NCBI RefSeq assembly: GCF_042654525.1
Contig: NZ_JBHSGP010000014.1
Coordinates: 310,001-374,000, forward strand
Direction: 5' to 3'
Source of the DNA: Geojedonia litorea
GTDB taxonomy: Bacteria; Bacteroidota; Bacteroidia; Flavobacteriales; Flavobacteriaceae
DNA length: 64,000 bases
The position numbers and the translations under genes were made by a program. Below the pieces are notes generated by a model. It searched no databases. It was given only the letters and a program-made list of their open reading frames with translations, and had not been told where the DNA came from. Of the stretch, positions 62,298 through 64,000 are shown one piece after another (within the stretch, counting starts at the first letter, position 1; each line of letters begins with the position of its first letter).

Positions 62298-64000
62298 ATG
62301 ACCAGATTACTCGACCATATTACTAGTCCAAAGGAGCTTCGCAAACTAAATAAAGAAGCCTTACCTCATCTTGCTCAAGAGTTACGTGATTTCATCATCA
62401 ATATTGTTGCCACTAAAGAAGGGCATCTTGGTGCAAGTCTTGGAGCTATTGAGCTTACCATTGCCTTACATTATGTGTATAATACTCCTGATGATTTACT
62501 CATTTGGGATGTTGGACATCAGGCCTATGGTCATAAAATTTTAACCGAAAGAAAGGCACAATTTCATACCAATAGACAATTGGGAGGAATCAGTGGATTT
62601 CCAAAACGCGCTGAAAGCATTTATGACACTTTTGGTGTAGGACACTCATCAACGTCTATTTCTGCAGCCTTAGGTATGGCCATTGCTTCACAACTTAAGG
62701 GCGAAAATAAACATCATGTAGCAATTATTGGCGATGCTTCTATAGCTAGTGGTATGGCATTTGAAGGTTTAAACCATGCTGGAGTTACAGATGCTGACCT
62801 CCTTGTAATTTTAAATGACAATGCTATAGGAATTGATCCTAGTGTTGGGGCTTTAAAGCAGTATTTAACCAACGTAAAAAAAGGAACACAAAAACAAGAT
62901 AATATTTTTGAAGCCCTAAATTTTGACTATTCAGGACCTATTGATGGTCATGACATTTTTGCAATTATAACAGAACTCAAACGGTTAAAAACGATTAAGG
63001 GCCCTAAATTTTTGCACCTTATTACTACTAAAGGAAAAGGTTTAAAACAGGCTGAAAATGATCAGGTAAAATACCATGCCCCTGGCAAATTTGATGCTAA
63101 AACAGGAGACTTGTTACCGAAACAAAAACTATCCGAGCCTCCCAAATTTCAAGATGTATTTGGATACACCATTGTAGAATTAGCCTATAAAAACAATTCA
63201 ATTGTTGGGATAACACCAGCTATGCCTACAGGAAGTTCCTTAAAGTATATGATGGAAGAACTACCAGATCGTGCTTTTGATGTTGGAATTGCTGAACAGC
63301 ATGCTGTCACCTTGGCCGCAGGAATGGCTACTCAAGGGCTAGTTGTTTATTGTAATATTTACTCTACGTTTTTACAACGTGCATACGACCAAGTTATTCA
63401 TGATGTAGCCTTACAAGATTTACCAGTTATTTTTTGTTTAGACCGTGCGGGGATTGTGGGAGAAGATGGCGCTACACATCACGGAGCATTTGATTTGGCC
63501 TATCTACGCTGTATCCCAAATCTCATTGTTTTTGCAGCACGAAATGAAATTGAACTTCGCAACATAATGTATACCGCGCAATTAGGGCTTCCTCATCCTA
63601 TTGCAATTCGATATCCACGAGGGAAAGGCTCTATAATAGATTGGAAACAACCTTTTACTAAAATTGAATTGGGCAAAGGTAGCACCTTAAAATCTGGCAC
63701 ATCACTATCTATATTAAGTGTAGGATCCATAGCCCAAAATATTACAGAAGCTATTGACTTAGTTGAATTTGATAAGCAAAAAATAGGGCATTATGATATG
63801 CGCTTTGTTAAACCTTTAGATGAATCGTTGTTACATACAATTTTCAAAAATTATCGATTAATATGCACTGTTGAAGATGGATGTATGAAGGGAGGATTTG
63901 GTTCAGCTATTTTAGAATTTGCTGCTCAAAATGATTATAAAAACCCAGTGAAACTTATTGGCATTCCTGACCATTTTGTAGAACATGGATCAGTAAATGA
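62298..64000 (+). CDS. dxs: 1-deoxy-D-xylulose-5-phosphate synthase, cut by window edge
   Basis: DXS joins pyruvate and glyceraldehyde 3-phosphate in the first step of the MEP isoprenoid pathway. About 567 codons are present and no stop is reached. The N-terminal part has EGHLGASLGAIELT, WDVGHQAYGHK, the thiamine-binding IGDASIASGMAFEGLNHAG with LNDNAIGID, and later FDVGIAEQHAVTLAAGMA and CLDRAGIVGEDGATHHGAFD. It feeds the same isoprenoid supply used by the polyprenyl synthetase at 43120. It is divergent from tadA. Confidence 0.96.
   Translation, partial: MTRLLDHITSPKELRKLNKEALPHLAQELRDFIINIVATKEGHLGASLGAIELTIALHYVYNTPDDLLIWDVGHQAYGHKILTERKAQFHTNRQLGGISGFPKRAESIYDTFGVGHSSTSISAALGMAIASQLKGENKHHVAIIGDASIASGMAFEGLNHAGVTDADLLVILNDNAIGIDPSVGALKQYLTNVKKGTQKQDNIFEALNFDYSGPIDGHDIFAIITELKRLKTIKGPKFLHLITTKGKGLKQAENDQVKYHAPGKFDAKTGDLLPKQKLSEPPKFQDVFGYTIVELAYKNNSIVGITPAMPTGSSLKYMMEELPDRAFDVGIAEQHAVTLAAGMATQGLVVYCNIYSTFLQRAYDQVIHDVALQDLPVIFCLDRAGIVGEDGATHHGAFDLAYLRCIPNLIVFAARNEIELRNIMYTAQLGLPHPIAIRYPRGKGSIIDWKQPFTKIELGKGSTLKSGTSLSILSVGSIAQNITEAIDLVEFDKQKIGHYDMRFVKPLDESLLHTIFKNYRLICTVEDGCMKGGFGSAILEFAAQNDYKNPVKLIGIPDHFVEHGSVN

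Overview
The window is a chromosomal segment of a member of the Bacteroidota, most likely a marine-type Flavobacteriaceae. The evidence is the AT-rich sequence, recurrent promoter -7 boxes of the form TAnnTTTG (often with a TTG/TTTG at -33), a SusC/SusD pair, a NusA without C-terminal AR repeats, DUF2723 and OMP_b-brl-type proteins, and many proteins with short signal peptides ending in A/S-Q. No phage, transposase, integrase or CRISPR array was seen. Most of the window is core genome.

Layout. 1-1.9 kb: rimP-nusA-infB operon on the minus strand, with a hairpin plus U-tract (candidate attenuator) directly before rimP. 2-9.9 kb: universal stress protein, tRNA-Gln, a GT-C-like DUF2723 membrane protein with a polysaccharide deacetylase, a thioredoxin-fold protein without its cysteines, a membrane metallophosphoesterase and an exported glycosylasparaginase. 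9.9-19 kb: aldehyde dehydrogenase, a small secreted protein, polA, a GAF histidine kinase, and a GMC oxidoreductase with its small Tat-exported partner. 19-23.5 kb: the translation block rplM-rpsI-rpsB-tsf, then pyrH-frr. 23.5-31 kb: an outer-membrane barrel, an RND/MMPL exporter, asnS, rpoN and a PAP2-like membrane protein. 31-36.3 kb (minus): beta-barrel protein, ExbB/ExbD-type energising operon, tRNA-Ser, type I asparaginase, TatD. 36.4-38.1 kb: aspartic protease-like protein, an orphan NarL/LuxR-type response regulator, then a 0.5-kb non-coding stretch with two copies of a palindrome-promoter-terminator module and a possible 35-residue membrane microprotein. 38.1-44.1 kb: sucB-sucA (2-oxoglutarate dehydrogenase), small proteins, polyprenyl synthetase. 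44.2-50.8 kb: TetR-TolC-HlyD-RND tripartite efflux operon. 50.9-57.4 kb: AraC regulator with a 2,2-dialkylglycine decarboxylase-like enzyme, then a SusD/SusC pair on the other strand. 57.6-64 kb: aspS, a ClC-family protein lacking the gating glutamate, a small membrane protein, cold-shock protein, tadA and the 5' part of dxs.

The most interesting region is 36.96-38.09 kb: the response regulator's stop codon lies inside a 20-bp palindrome which recurs 186 bp further on, each time followed at the same spacing by conserved blocks and a conserved terminator hairpin. This looks like a regulator with two small RNAs (or two short terminated leaders) immediately downstream, possibly under its own control. 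Other points are the rimP leader terminator, competing hairpins before rpsB, and a set of genes whose -7 box lies so close to the start codon that the mRNA should be leaderless or nearly so. Functions are assigned from recognised motifs only; no database search was run.
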